Part shown: positions 36,449-46,300 of the stretch, in pieces | How positions within the stretch are numbered: position 1 is the stretch's first letter | Layout of the letters: every line of letters starts with the position of its first letter | Assembly: GCF_001425355.1 (NCBI RefSeq) | Contig: NZ_LMQN01000015.1 | Span: 171,862 to 235,861 of the forward strand | From: Chryseobacterium sp. Leaf405 | GTDB lineage: Bacteria; Bacteroidota; Bacteroidia; Flavobacteriales; Weeksellaceae | DNA: 64,000 nt | Direction of reading: 5' to 3' | The notes under the pieces: model-generated | Database searches by the model: none | What the model saw: the letters and a program-made list of their open reading frames with translations, nothing else | What the model was told of the DNA's origin: nothing | Made by a program: the position numbers and the translations under genes

Positions 36449-38134
36449 ATGAAAAAAATATTTTTATATTCATCGATTGCTCTTACTGCTTTCGTATCTT
36501 CTTGTAGAGAACTAGATGAGAATTTTTCTCCCAATAATGTTCTTCCTTCTGAAATTTCTCCAAGACAAACTTTGGCTGCTTCAGAAAATCTTGTGATGGT
36601 AGCACAAGCTGGAACAATGAATTCTCTTTCAAATGTTTGGACAAATACGTGGGCGGGTAACTATTACTATTTTGGAAATCCTCTCACAAGAGAGTATTCT
36701 TTGGATATTAGTAATACTTTTGGAACAGGAATTTGGACAAGCAGTTATAATGCTGCAAATAACTTACAAGGAATTATTGATAAAGGTGCTTCCTTGCCAT
36801 TGCATTCTGCAATTGCAAGAATTTTGAAGGCTTATCAGTTGCAGTATGTAGTAGATTTCTATGGTGATGCACCATATTCTGAAGCGTTTAAGGGGCAAAA
36901 TAATCTTACACCAAAATATGACGATGATGCTACTATCTACAGATCTTTGGTAGAAGAAATTAATAAAGCGATTGCTGACATTAATGCAACCACTCAAAAC
37001 GGTGATAACGTAGTTACTCCACAGGAAGATGTAATTTTTGGGGGAGATATGGATAACTGGGAAAAGTTTGCTAAAAATGTGAAGCTTAAAATTCTTTTGA
37101 GACAGTCGAAAGTAACTGATCCTTCTGTTAGAGCTTTTGTTGACGCTCAGCTTCAGACCTTGGCTACTGGAAATACTGCAGATTTTTATCTTGGTGACGT
37201 AATAATCAACCCTGGATATAGCGATAAAAATTCTGCAACACCTAATCCATTATTTAGTAACTATGGGGCTGTAAACTTTCAGGGATCTGCTCTTAATACA
37301 AATGGATGGAGATTATATAAGGCTGCTCAATATTATGCGAATTCTGTAAATGGTACATTATATGGTGCTTCAACAGGTGATTATCGTGGTAGTCAAATGT
37401 TTAGAAGAGCTACAAGCAGTGTTTCTCCAGCACCACAACCACCTTCTAGTGTAGTGGGAATCAAGCAAGGTGGTGCAAAACCTGCGGGAAGTACAGAATG
37501 GCAGTATTCATTTATAGGATGGAAATTTATTGGAACAACATTCAATGAAAAACTTCCTGTTGCTACTCCTCCTTCTCCAAACCCTGATCAGGGGAATCAG
37601 GCAATTTATGCAATGATATTTCAGGGTGATACCTCTGGCGGAGCATACATAGCTGGAGTAGGTGCTGCAATGGACGGTTACTTAGCATTAGGTTCTGAAA
37701 ATAAATTATTGCTTGCAGAGGCGGCAACTTTATACCCAAGTATATTTACATTTAGTGCGCAGTCAGCATACAATTCAGCAGTGGCAGATTCATTTGATTT
37801 TTACGGTCTACTTCCTGCCAGAGCAACTGCTTATCTTGCAGCATTAAATACTACTACTGTAGGTTGGGCAGGAGCACCTAATAAGATTGCAGCGATACAA
37901 TATCAAAGATTTGCTTCTTTAGCTAATTTAAGACAGGTTGAAACTTATGTCAACTTCCTTAAGACGGGGTATCCTTCAATACCAAATGCTGATAATGCAA
38001 TCTATCCAAATAAACCTTACAGATTAATTTATCCTGTTTCTGAATATACAGGTAACTCTTCAAACGTTCCAAATGTATCACAGGCTCAGGTTTTTGTTAA
38101 AAACCAATACACTCCATTCTGGAACCAAAACTAA
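36449..38134 (+). CDS. SusD/RagB-family surface lipoprotein (SusD-like_2)
   Basis: This 561-residue lipoprotein has Cys19 following AFVSS and acidic-rich residues (RELDEN) that fit outer-surface export. The helical TPR-like SusD scaffold appears as YNAANNLQGIIDKG, then AIARILKAYQLQYVVDFYGDAPYSEAF, the typical SusD block. The C-terminal substrate-binding half includes LLAEAATLYPS and the closing RLIYPVSEY. It serves as the lid of the SusC transporter upstream. Confidence 0.95.
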   Translation: MKKIFLYSSIALTAFVSSCRELDENFSPNNVLPSEISPRQTLAASENLVMVAQAGTMNSLSNVWTNTWAGNYYYFGNPLTREYSLDISNTFGTGIWTSSYNAANNLQGIIDKGASLPLHSAIARILKAYQLQYVVDFYGDAPYSEAFKGQNNLTPKYDDDATIYRSLVEEINKAIADINATTQNGDNVVTPQEDVIFGGDMDNWEKFAKNVKLKILLRQSKVTDPSVRAFVDAQLQTLATGNTADFYLGDVIINPGYSDKNSATPNPLFSNYGAVNFQGSALNTNGWRLYKAAQYYANSVNGTLYGASTGDYRGSQMFRRATSSVSPAPQPPSSVVGIKQGGAKPAGSTEWQYSFIGWKFIGTTFNEKLPVATPPSPNPDQGNQAIYAMIFQGDTSGGAYIAGVGAAMDGYLALGSENKLLLAEAATLYPSIFTFSAQSAYNSAVADSFDFYGLLPARATAYLAALNTTTVGWAGAPNKIAAIQYQRFASLANLRQVETYVNFLKTGYPSIPNADNAIYPNKPYRLIYPVSEYTGNSSNVPNVSQAQVFVKNQYTPFWNQN

Positions 38135-38160
38135 TCTAACAACTTAGATTAATTATATTT

Positions 38161-38186
38161 AAAACCGCCTTCGGGCGGTTTTTTTA
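38161..38186 (+). terminator. Terminator of the SusC/SusD operon
   Basis: A 9-bp perfect stem (AAAACCGCC) with a stable TTCG tetraloop and a run of T, 27 bases after the SusD stop. Confidence 0.95.
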
Positions 38187-38250
38187 TTTCCGTATATTTG
38201 TATTTCAAAAATTTTAGACTAATATTCTAAACTTTTAAAATTATTAAATA

Positions 38251-40011
38251 ATGAATATCAAAAATATAATAGAACAAAAACTTTCAGAAGTAATTTTAAA
38301 TGTTTTTCAATTGAAAGACATTAATCTGGAAGTTCAGGAAAATAAAACCGAATTTGAAGGAGATTTTACAATTGTGACTTTCCCTTTAGTGAAACAATTA
38401 AAAAAGAATCCAGAAAATATTGGAGTGGAATTGGGTGAAGCTTTAACAACACAAACTGAATTGTTAGAAAGCTTTAATGTAGTAAAAGGTTTTCTTAATA
38501 TCAAAGTTAGAAATCAGTTTTTTGCAGATAATTTTAAATCTGTGGCCAATGATTTTGATACAGTAGAGAAGAAAAATTCTACGGTAATGGTTGAATATTC
38601 TTCACCAAATACTAATAAACCGCTTCACTTAGGACATATCAGAAATAATTTATTAGGTTTTTCTGTTGCTCAAATATTGAAAGAAGCGGGGTATGATGTG
38701 ATTAAAACTCAGATTATTAATGATCGAGGAATTCACATTTGTAAGTCGATGTTGGCTTGGGAAAAGTTTGGAAAAAATGAAACTCCTGATGCTACTAATA
38801 CAAAAGGTGACAAGTTCGTTGGAAATTATTATGTAAAGTTTGATCAGGAATATAAGAAAGAAATTGCTGAACTTATCACTCAAGGTGTTTCCGAAGATCA
38901 GGCGAAAAAAGATGCTTCTTTAATGAAGGAAGCTCAAAAAATGCTTTTGGACTGGGAAAATGGGGATGAAAATGTTAGAAATCTTTGGAATGAAATGAAT
39001 TCCTGGGTTTACAAAGGTTTTAATGAAACGTATGGAAGATTAGGAGTAGATTTCGATCAGGTTCAGTATGAAAGCAATACTTATATTTTAGGAAAAGACC
39101 TTATTCAGGAAGGTTTGGATAAAGGTGTTTTGTATCAAAAGGAAGACGGTTCGGTTTGGTGTGATCTTACAGAAGATGGGCTAGATCAGAAATTGCTACT
39201 GCGTTCGGATGGGACTTCTGTATACATGACTCAGGATTTGGGAACTGCTGTAGAACGTTTTAAAGAGGGAAATATCCAAAAGTTAATTTATACCGTTGGA
39301 AACGAACAGGATTACCATTTTCAGGTTTTATTTAAAATCTTGGGGAAGCTTGGATATTCATGGGCAGATCAGCTGTATCACTTATCTTATGGAATGGTTG
39401 AACTTCCTAATGGTAGAATGAAATCTCGTGAAGGAACTGTTGTTGATGCCGATGATTTAATGCAGGATATGTATGAAACAGCAAAATCAATTACTACGGA
39501 ATTAGGTAAGCTTGAAGGATTTTCTGAAGAAGAAAAAGAAGTTTCTTATGAAATTATCGGTCAGGCAGCATTGAAATATTTCATGCTGAAAGTTGATCCT
39601 AAGAAAAAAATGCTGTTCAATCCCGAAGAAAGTGTAGAATTTTCAGGGAATACTGGTCCGTTTATTTTGTATACTTATGCACGTATTCAATCTTTATTAG
39701 CAAAGGCAAATTACAGTTATCAGGAAATCTCAGATGCTGTTTATAACCAACAGGAGAAAGAATTGATTATGCTTTTAGCTAATTATAAAGCCATTGTAGA
39801 GAAAGCTGCTGAATCATTGAGTCCTGCTTTGGTTGCAAATTATCTTTATGATTTGGTTAAATCTTATAATTCGTTTTATCAGAGTAATCAGATTTTAAAA
39901 ATTGATGATGAAAATCTAAAACAATTCCGTTTGAATCTATCAGACCTTACGGCAAAAACAATAAAAAAATCTTTACAGCTTTTAGGAATAAAAACGGTAA
40001 ACAGAATGTAA
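38251..40011 (+). CDS. argS: Arginyl-tRNA synthetase
   Basis: This 586-residue class I synthetase has an N-terminal additional domain (residues 1-110, tRNA D-loop binding). The HIGH motif is HLGH within NTNKPLHLGHIRNN, the KMSKS equivalent is MKSREG, and the C-terminal alpha-helical anticodon-binding domain ends LLGIKTVNRM, the typical argS ending. It attaches Arg to its tRNA. It has its own strong terminator. Confidence 0.98.
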   Translation: MNIKNIIEQKLSEVILNVFQLKDINLEVQENKTEFEGDFTIVTFPLVKQLKKNPENIGVELGEALTTQTELLESFNVVKGFLNIKVRNQFFADNFKSVANDFDTVEKKNSTVMVEYSSPNTNKPLHLGHIRNNLLGFSVAQILKEAGYDVIKTQIINDRGIHICKSMLAWEKFGKNETPDATNTKGDKFVGNYYVKFDQEYKKEIAELITQGVSEDQAKKDASLMKEAQKMLLDWENGDENVRNLWNEMNSWVYKGFNETYGRLGVDFDQVQYESNTYILGKDLIQEGLDKGVLYQKEDGSVWCDLTEDGLDQKLLLRSDGTSVYMTQDLGTAVERFKEGNIQKLIYTVGNEQDYHFQVLFKILGKLGYSWADQLYHLSYGMVELPNGRMKSREGTVVDADDLMQDMYETAKSITTELGKLEGFSEEEKEVSYEIIGQAALKYFMLKVDPKKKMLFNPEESVEFSGNTGPFILYTYARIQSLLAKANYSYQEISDAVYNQQEKELIMLLANYKAIVEKAAESLSPALVANYLYDLVKSYNSFYQSNQILKIDDENLKQFRLNLSDLTAKTIKKSLQLLGIKTVNRM

Positions 40012-40050
40012 AACAAAGCCCTTCAGAACTTCTGAAGGGCTTTGTTTTTT
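40011..40050. terminator. Bidirectional terminator between argS and yihY
   Basis: A 17-bp perfect stem (AAACAAAGCCCTTCAGA with its complement) closes a 3-base loop, with T-rich sequence after the plus-strand arm. It can serve both convergent genes. Confidence 0.9.
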
Positions 40051-40069
40051 AAAAGTGGATGATCTTCTT

Positions 40070-40999
40070 CTATACTTTATTAATTTCATCTTTATGGCTG
40101 TCTTCGTATAATTTCGCATCGCTCCATTTGGCGTGCTGTGATGGGACGATTCTATATCCTTTTCTTAAAGCATATACTTTGGTATATTCTGCGCCGAAGA
40201 AAATCAACATACATGAATAATTAATCCACATCATAATTAAAATAACAGTTCCCGCCGTTCCAAAAGCAGAGGTAGGATTTGCTGCAGTGAAATAAAGACT
40301 TAATAAAAATTTTCCTAATGTAAATAAAACAGTGGTTAAGAATGCTCCTTTCCAAACTGGTTTCCAATTAATTTGAACATCCGGAAGTACTTTAAACATC
40401 AAAGCAAATAACAACATGACAATGATAAATCCAATGAGAAAATTAACCAATTGAGCTAAGACGTATGTTTCTAATCCAAAATAAGCGGTGATCCAATTGT
40501 TAAAAACGCTGATTAACGAAGAAAGAACCATTGTTATCATCAATAGAAATCCGATAATCAGAATCATTCCCAATGAATTAGCTCTGTCTAATAAAAATTT
40601 AACCAAAGCTTTTTTAGGCGCGGCTTTTACGTCCCAAAGACTGTTCAAAGAGTGTTGAAGCTGGAAAAATAAAGTCGTAGAACCATAGACCAGTGATCCG
40701 ACACCTACAGCTTTCATGATGATATTTTCTTTGTCAATCAGAGCTCCGGCAATCATATCCTGAACACTTTTTGCTACATCCTTACCCATAATTCCGCTGA
40801 TCTGACTGCTGATCTGCCCGCGGATTGCTTCTTCGCCGAAAAAATATCCTGCGATCCAGATAATAATAATTAACAATCCCGGAATTGAAAAAATAGCGTA
40901 ATATGCTAAACTTGCAGAGTCGTTTGATGCAGATGATTTATTCCATTCGCTGAAGGTTTCTTTTAATGTTTCCCAGAAAAATTTTGCGTGTTTTACCAT
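40070..40999 (-). CDS. YihY/BrkB-family inner-membrane protein
   Basis: This 309-residue protein has six predicted membrane helices. Family blocks include SASNDSASLAYYAIFSIPGLLIIII, LVYGSTTLFFQLQHSLNSLWDV, LPDVQINWKPVWKGA and GTAGTVILIMMWINYSCMLIFFGAEYTKVYA. BrkB/YihY proteins are thought to help lipid trafficking between membranes and were once misannotated as RNase BN. It lies 18 bases after tamL and forms an operon with tamB and tamL, which fits an envelope-lipid role. Confidence 0.9.
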   Translation of the reverse strand: MVKHAKFFWETLKETFSEWNKSSASNDSASLAYYAIFSIPGLLIIIIWIAGYFFGEEAIRGQISSQISGIMGKDVAKSVQDMIAGALIDKENIIMKAVGVGSLVYGSTTLFFQLQHSLNSLWDVKAAPKKALVKFLLDRANSLGMILIIGFLLMITMVLSSLISVFNNWITAYFGLETYVLAQLVNFLIGFIIVMLLFALMFKVLPDVQINWKPVWKGAFLTTVLFTLGKFLLSLYFTAANPTSAFGTAGTVILIMMWINYSCMLIFFGAEYTKVYALRKGYRIVPSQHAKWSDAKLYEDSHKDEINKV

Positions 41000-41017
41000 C
41001 TGTTTTCAAAGTTTAAA

Positions 41018-43345
41018 TTAGAAAGGATATCCGATTGCAATATTTAAAACAAGATTGTCTTTTCTCCAATTGGAGTCTCCAAAATTAATTCGATCAAATG
41101 CCCAGCGGTCATTTTTTTCATAATAAGGAACTCTCAAAGGCATTGCTAAATCTAATCTTAATATCAGAATAGAGAAATCAAGTCTCAGACCAAAACCTGC
41201 TCCTACAGCAACTTCGCTTAAAAAATCTTTTGAAAATTTGGCTCCGGGTCTTTGCGGATCATCATTAATTAACCAGATATTTCCTGCATCTGCAAAAACA
41301 GCAACGTTCAAAAATTTATACAAATTAGCACGATATTCTGCATTTAATTCTAATTTCACATCACCCGACTGATCGAAATAAAATCCTTCCTGAACGGTTC
41401 TCGGATCAAAGCTTCCGGGTCCTAAAGTTCTCGCACGAAAAGCCCTGACACTATTACTTCCTCCTGAGAAAAACTGTTTAGAGAAAGGAATAAATTCTGA
41501 ATTTCCATACGGATAAGCAACTCCTCCGATAAATCTTGTAGCTAAAGAAGTTTTTTCGGTGAATTTATGATAGAATCTGAAATCATTCTCTATTTTAGCA
41601 TATTGACTAAACGGGATTCCGAAAATGTTTTTTACTTTATCCTTTTTTGCATTTGCTCCCGTTACTAAACCCGTGATATTTCCTGCGAGATCCAAAGTTC
41701 CTTTATAATAAATCGTATTTTTTCTCGGAAGCATCGTAGTGGTATACGTATAAGAATATGTTGGTCCGAAAATTAATTGTTTTTGAACAACTCTCTTCAT
41801 TGCATCACTGTTTGCGGATATAGAATCATACAAAGGTGTAACTTTCGCAGGCGCCACCAACGTGACATCAAGGATTTTTAGATCATGTTCTTTCCTTGCA
41901 TTTTCTTTCCAGACATAACCAAATGAACCGTTGAATGTATTTAGAGTATAATATTCTGTACGGTTTTGAAATTCGTAACCCAAAGTAATATTGGTTCTCG
42001 GAACAAAAGCACTGGAAGAATTAAATCTAAACGGTGCGACAAGTCTCGGAATGGAAAGCTGAACATTGGCACCTCCCCGGAAAAGGTTTTTAGCATTTTC
42101 GGGACCGCCAATCTGTACATCAAAAGCACCATAAACAGCCGCTTTAAATTGCTCTGCTCCACGGAAAAAGTTACGTTGTGTCCAATTAAGATTCAACTCG
42201 CTTCCGGCATAATTGGCAGAATTAGTTCTCCCTAAAGCTTCCAGGCGTAATGACTGAAGTTCTCTTGGAGTTAATAAATAATATGCATCAAATTTATGTT
42301 GTAAAGAATCTGAAACGACAAAATCATTTTTTACAAACTTAAAAACGCCCAAACTTATCAAACGGTTAAGCGTAAGGTTATGATCTTTACGATTATAAAT
42401 ATCACCTGATTTAAAATACAGGGCACGGTCGAAAATTTTTGGTTTGAATTTATTTTCAGGATCAATTACATAAATATCTCCGTGTTTATATTTTTCAAGA
42501 GAATCAGTATCCATAGGAACACTGTATTTTCCTTTTTTTACATCCCGAAGATTGTAATTCGGGAATACCACCACTTTGTCGATACTGAATTGCTGAGTCG
42601 AAAGATCGGGAGTATTGTCTTTTAGTTTTACATTAAGCTCAACTTTATGATTTTTAGTCACTGTACTATCCGCCTGAACGATAATATTATCAGGATGGAA
42701 ATAATAAAATCCTTTTTCTTTTAAACCATTATCAATTCTTTCTCTCTCCGATTTTATGACATCAAGATCAAAGGGTTTTCCTTTTTTTAATAAAGTTCTG
42801 CCTGCAAGATTCTGGATTTCCTGATTCACCAATGAAGAATCTTTCTGAAATTTTACATCACTGATTAAATATCTTGCGCCGGGTCTTACAGTATAAATTA
42901 CCCTGGCTTTTTTATTTTTCGAAACAGTATCGTACGTTGCTTTAGCATTAAAATATCCTTTATTCTCAGAATAATTCTGAATAATATCTTTGTTGAATTC
43001 ACGATCTACATCGCCTAACAAAACAGGTTTTTCTCCGATTTTATACTTTAGCCAATAATTGAAACCTTTTTCTTTTTTGGGTTCTTTGGCAATATTATAG
43101 AAATACAATTTTGGTCTTAAACCCAAAAATGATGAGTTGGGTTTTGGAGTAAGATTTTCTTCTAATGCAGATTTTAATTCCTTTTTATCACTTTTGGAAA
43201 TCGTATCATTTTCAATATTAATTTCTGCTCCGGTGTACAGCATTTGTCCTTCTTTCAGGTACTTTGTATTACTGCATGAAAGTGTAACCGATGCCATTCC
43301 GGAAACAAAGAAATATTTAAAATAGGTAGGGAATATGTTTTTCAT
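41018..43345 (-). CDS. tamL: TamL: lipoprotein-type BamA/TamA outer-membrane protein
   Basis: This 775-residue protein has a lipoprotein signal (Cys24 in VTLSCSN), unusual for the Omp85 family but typical of Bacteroidota TamL. POTRA-like domains fill about residues 30-420 (for example GYFNAKATYDTV and GFYYFHPDNII). The 16-strand Omp85 barrel follows, with GGSNSVRAFRARTLGPG as the conserved lid-lock RGF-type motif, and the last strand NLVLNIAIGYPF. It works with TamB in outer-membrane assembly or lipid transfer. It begins directly at the stop of tamB. Confidence 0.92.
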   Translation of the reverse strand: MKNIFPTYFKYFFVSGMASVTLSCSNTKYLKEGQMLYTGAEINIENDTISKSDKKELKSALEENLTPKPNSSFLGLRPKLYFYNIAKEPKKEKGFNYWLKYKIGEKPVLLGDVDREFNKDIIQNYSENKGYFNAKATYDTVSKNKKARVIYTVRPGARYLISDVKFQKDSSLVNQEIQNLAGRTLLKKGKPFDLDVIKSERERIDNGLKEKGFYYFHPDNIIVQADSTVTKNHKVELNVKLKDNTPDLSTQQFSIDKVVVFPNYNLRDVKKGKYSVPMDTDSLEKYKHGDIYVIDPENKFKPKIFDRALYFKSGDIYNRKDHNLTLNRLISLGVFKFVKNDFVVSDSLQHKFDAYYLLTPRELQSLRLEALGRTNSANYAGSELNLNWTQRNFFRGAEQFKAAVYGAFDVQIGGPENAKNLFRGGANVQLSIPRLVAPFRFNSSSAFVPRTNITLGYEFQNRTEYYTLNTFNGSFGYVWKENARKEHDLKILDVTLVAPAKVTPLYDSISANSDAMKRVVQKQLIFGPTYSYTYTTTMLPRKNTIYYKGTLDLAGNITGLVTGANAKKDKVKNIFGIPFSQYAKIENDFRFYHKFTEKTSLATRFIGGVAYPYGNSEFIPFSKQFFSGGSNSVRAFRARTLGPGSFDPRTVQEGFYFDQSGDVKLELNAEYRANLYKFLNVAVFADAGNIWLINDDPQRPGAKFSKDFLSEVAVGAGFGLRLDFSILILRLDLAMPLRVPYYEKNDRWAFDRINFGDSNWRKDNLVLNIAIGYPF

Positions 43346-46300
43346 TTATTTAAATTCTACGACTTGGTTCTGATTATTTTTTCTTGCTTCTCTGTTCTTT
43401 TTATTTCTGGATTTCCTGAAAATATCACGGAATTTGTCATAATCCAACGTAATGATAAATCCAACTCCTGTTTCTACGATTTGCCCTTGCAGAGCCACCT
43501 GATATTCATTCTTACGGTATGCGCGAAGCATATATCTTCCATCTTTTGAAAGGCTGTAATCTACCGTAACGTCTCCCGCAATATTGGTCATATTTTCATT
43601 TTGTCGGGCTTCACCTTCTAATCCGAAATTACTTCCTACCGAAACTTTCAGTCGGTCATTTAGCAGTTTTTTGCTTAATCCGACATTCAGATCGGTTCTG
43701 GTATTTTTTGCTCCTGTTGAATAATCTTCAGAAGATTCAAGATCAAAATTAAGATCAACTCCTTTGATCAAATCAGAAGCTAAATTGTTCAGTTGTTGAG
43801 AAAGAATTTTACTCACACTTTGTCTCGCCATCATTTCTCCGGACATTCCTGCGCTTGATTCAAAAGGATTTTCTCCTATAAATCTGTTGAGTAACAACAA
43901 GGCAAAAACCTGTTTGTTCATTTCCGATTCCTGAGTTCTGAGCTGAGATAATTTTTGATCGACAACATCGGTAACCGTTGATGAAACTGCATTATTTTTT
44001 TCGTCAGTTGTAATGTCAAATGTAATGACAGGTTTCAGCAATTCGCCTTTCATTTTTAATAAAGTATTGAAAGGTATTCTTTGTTTAAACTGATTCAATT
44101 CGGCGGAGCCGGCACCATATTGCTGTTCAATAAGATCAATCGGTGCCGCCTGAGTTTTATAAACGGCAGTAATATCAAGATTGGCAGTCGTCGGTTCTCC
44201 CGTCCAGGTAATTGTACTTCCTTTTTGAATATCAAACTTACGTTTCAGCACACTTACGGTCATCTCATAACTTCCGGATTCTACTTCGTAAACACCCACA
44301 AGCGTAGTTTTTCCTGAAGGATCAACCCCTCCTGTCAATTCTGCTTCACCCTGAAGTTTTACAAAATCTCCGTTGGCTTTGTCGATCAATAAAGATAATT
44401 TTGCTTCTTTGCTGATTTCGATATTCACATTCACGTCCATTCCTTTGATTTTACTTTGGGCATTTAAAGAATCGGCTTTAATCGTTTTATTTAAAACAAC
44501 CTGATCCTGATCTATAAATTCTACAATCCCTTCTCTTTCCTGTAACGAAGGCGTTGACTGGGGAAGAACAAAAGTAAAATCTGTATTGTCTGAAACCGCT
44601 AATCTTCCATCAACTTTAGGCAAATCTAAATTTCCTCTGATTTTTAATCCTGCATCAATAGCCAGAATTCCGTACATAATTGCATCATCAGATTTCTCTG
44701 AATTTACCACTTTGAAATCTTTGGCGTTAAGATCAAGATTGAATGCAAAGTCTCGATAAGTCTGTGTTAAAACCTGTCCGTCGATTTTTAAAGAATTTCC
44801 GTCTTTATCGTTAATCTTAAAATTATCAAACTCGATGCCCCGGTTGGTAAAGTCAATTTCATCATTTAGTTTTCTGAAGTCACTTCCTGTTTTGGCAATT
44901 TCCAGTCCTGCATCATTGAATTTTACTTTACCTAAAATATTCGGTTTATCAGTTGTTCCTGTAATCTTTAAATTTCCGGAAATATAACCTTCTGTATTTG
45001 TAATCGCATTCATTGAAAAGCCCTGGACACTCTTCATCTGTAATTGATTAATCGCCATATTCAGATCGAATGTGCTTGAAGAAGTATTGTAATCTCCCAG
45101 AATTTTCACATCATTATTATTTCCTGAAAGCGCAATATCAGCATTTAAAAGATTGGGTGAAGAGTTGTTAACTTTCACTGCAAGATTTCCTACTGCATTT
45201 CCATAAACGATTAAATCTGTGATATTCAAATCAGAAGTGAAAGTCATATTTTTCGTCAAATTACGTAACTGTGCCGTTCCGTTAATCGTCCCTCTCGCTA
45301 AAACAGTATCTTTTTTAATGAGTTCTGTGATAGTCTCAATTTTAAAATCTTTCAACGAGACATTTAAAGGAGAATTCGCTGTCTGGCTTTCAGATTGTAA
45401 GGAAATTTCACTTCCCGCATTGGAAAGTCTGAAATTATCAGCTAAAATTCCGTTTTTACCAATTTGAATTTTATTATTTTCTGAAACATTCCAATCGGTG
45501 TAATTCAATTTTAATCCGTTCGGATTTAATGAGATTTCTGTAATGTCGTTCAGCGATTTTGCATTTCCTGCGATTAAGAACTGCGTGGCATCTTTTGCGT
45601 CTTTTGTAGTGATATTATAATTGATGATATTATTGGCAACATCTCCGTTAATATTTACTTTATTTAAAGCAAAACTTGAACTTTTCAGTGCTGCAACACT
45701 CAGATCATATTGTAAAGCCTGGTTCAGATTCGTCACTTTTATCGTAGCATTTTCAATGGAATTTTCACCATACGAAACCTGTGGAATTTGTCCGTCAATT
45801 TCAATTTTCTGCGAATCGGCATCATAATTTCCAACCAGATTAATGGTTTCAAAACTTTTCAGATCCGGAACAAATTTTCTGATCAGATCATCATTTTTAA
45901 TTTTTGCATTAAAGGTAAAAAACTGTCCTGCCTGAATTTTTTCAGTCTTTTCAGGTTTTTGGAACTGATAATATTGATTAATCGTATTTGCCAGTGAACC
46001 AAAAATCTGTGTCAGTTTATATTTACCTTTCAGTTCAACATCTGCAATCTGCGAATTGAAATTGATTTGGGTAGAATCATTGGTAGATTTTGCAATTAAA
46101 TTAACTTCCTGAACCGGATAAATTTCTTTTGTATCAGAGAAAGCAAAATCTTTTAGATTTAAATAACCATTCAGGTTATCAGGATCTAAACTTGTGAAAT
46201 CTCCATCGATTTTCCCTGCCAAAATCATCGGGTCTTTGTAGAACCCAAGTTTATTAAGATCAAGTTTGATCACTTCACCATTAATTTTTACCGTAGGATT

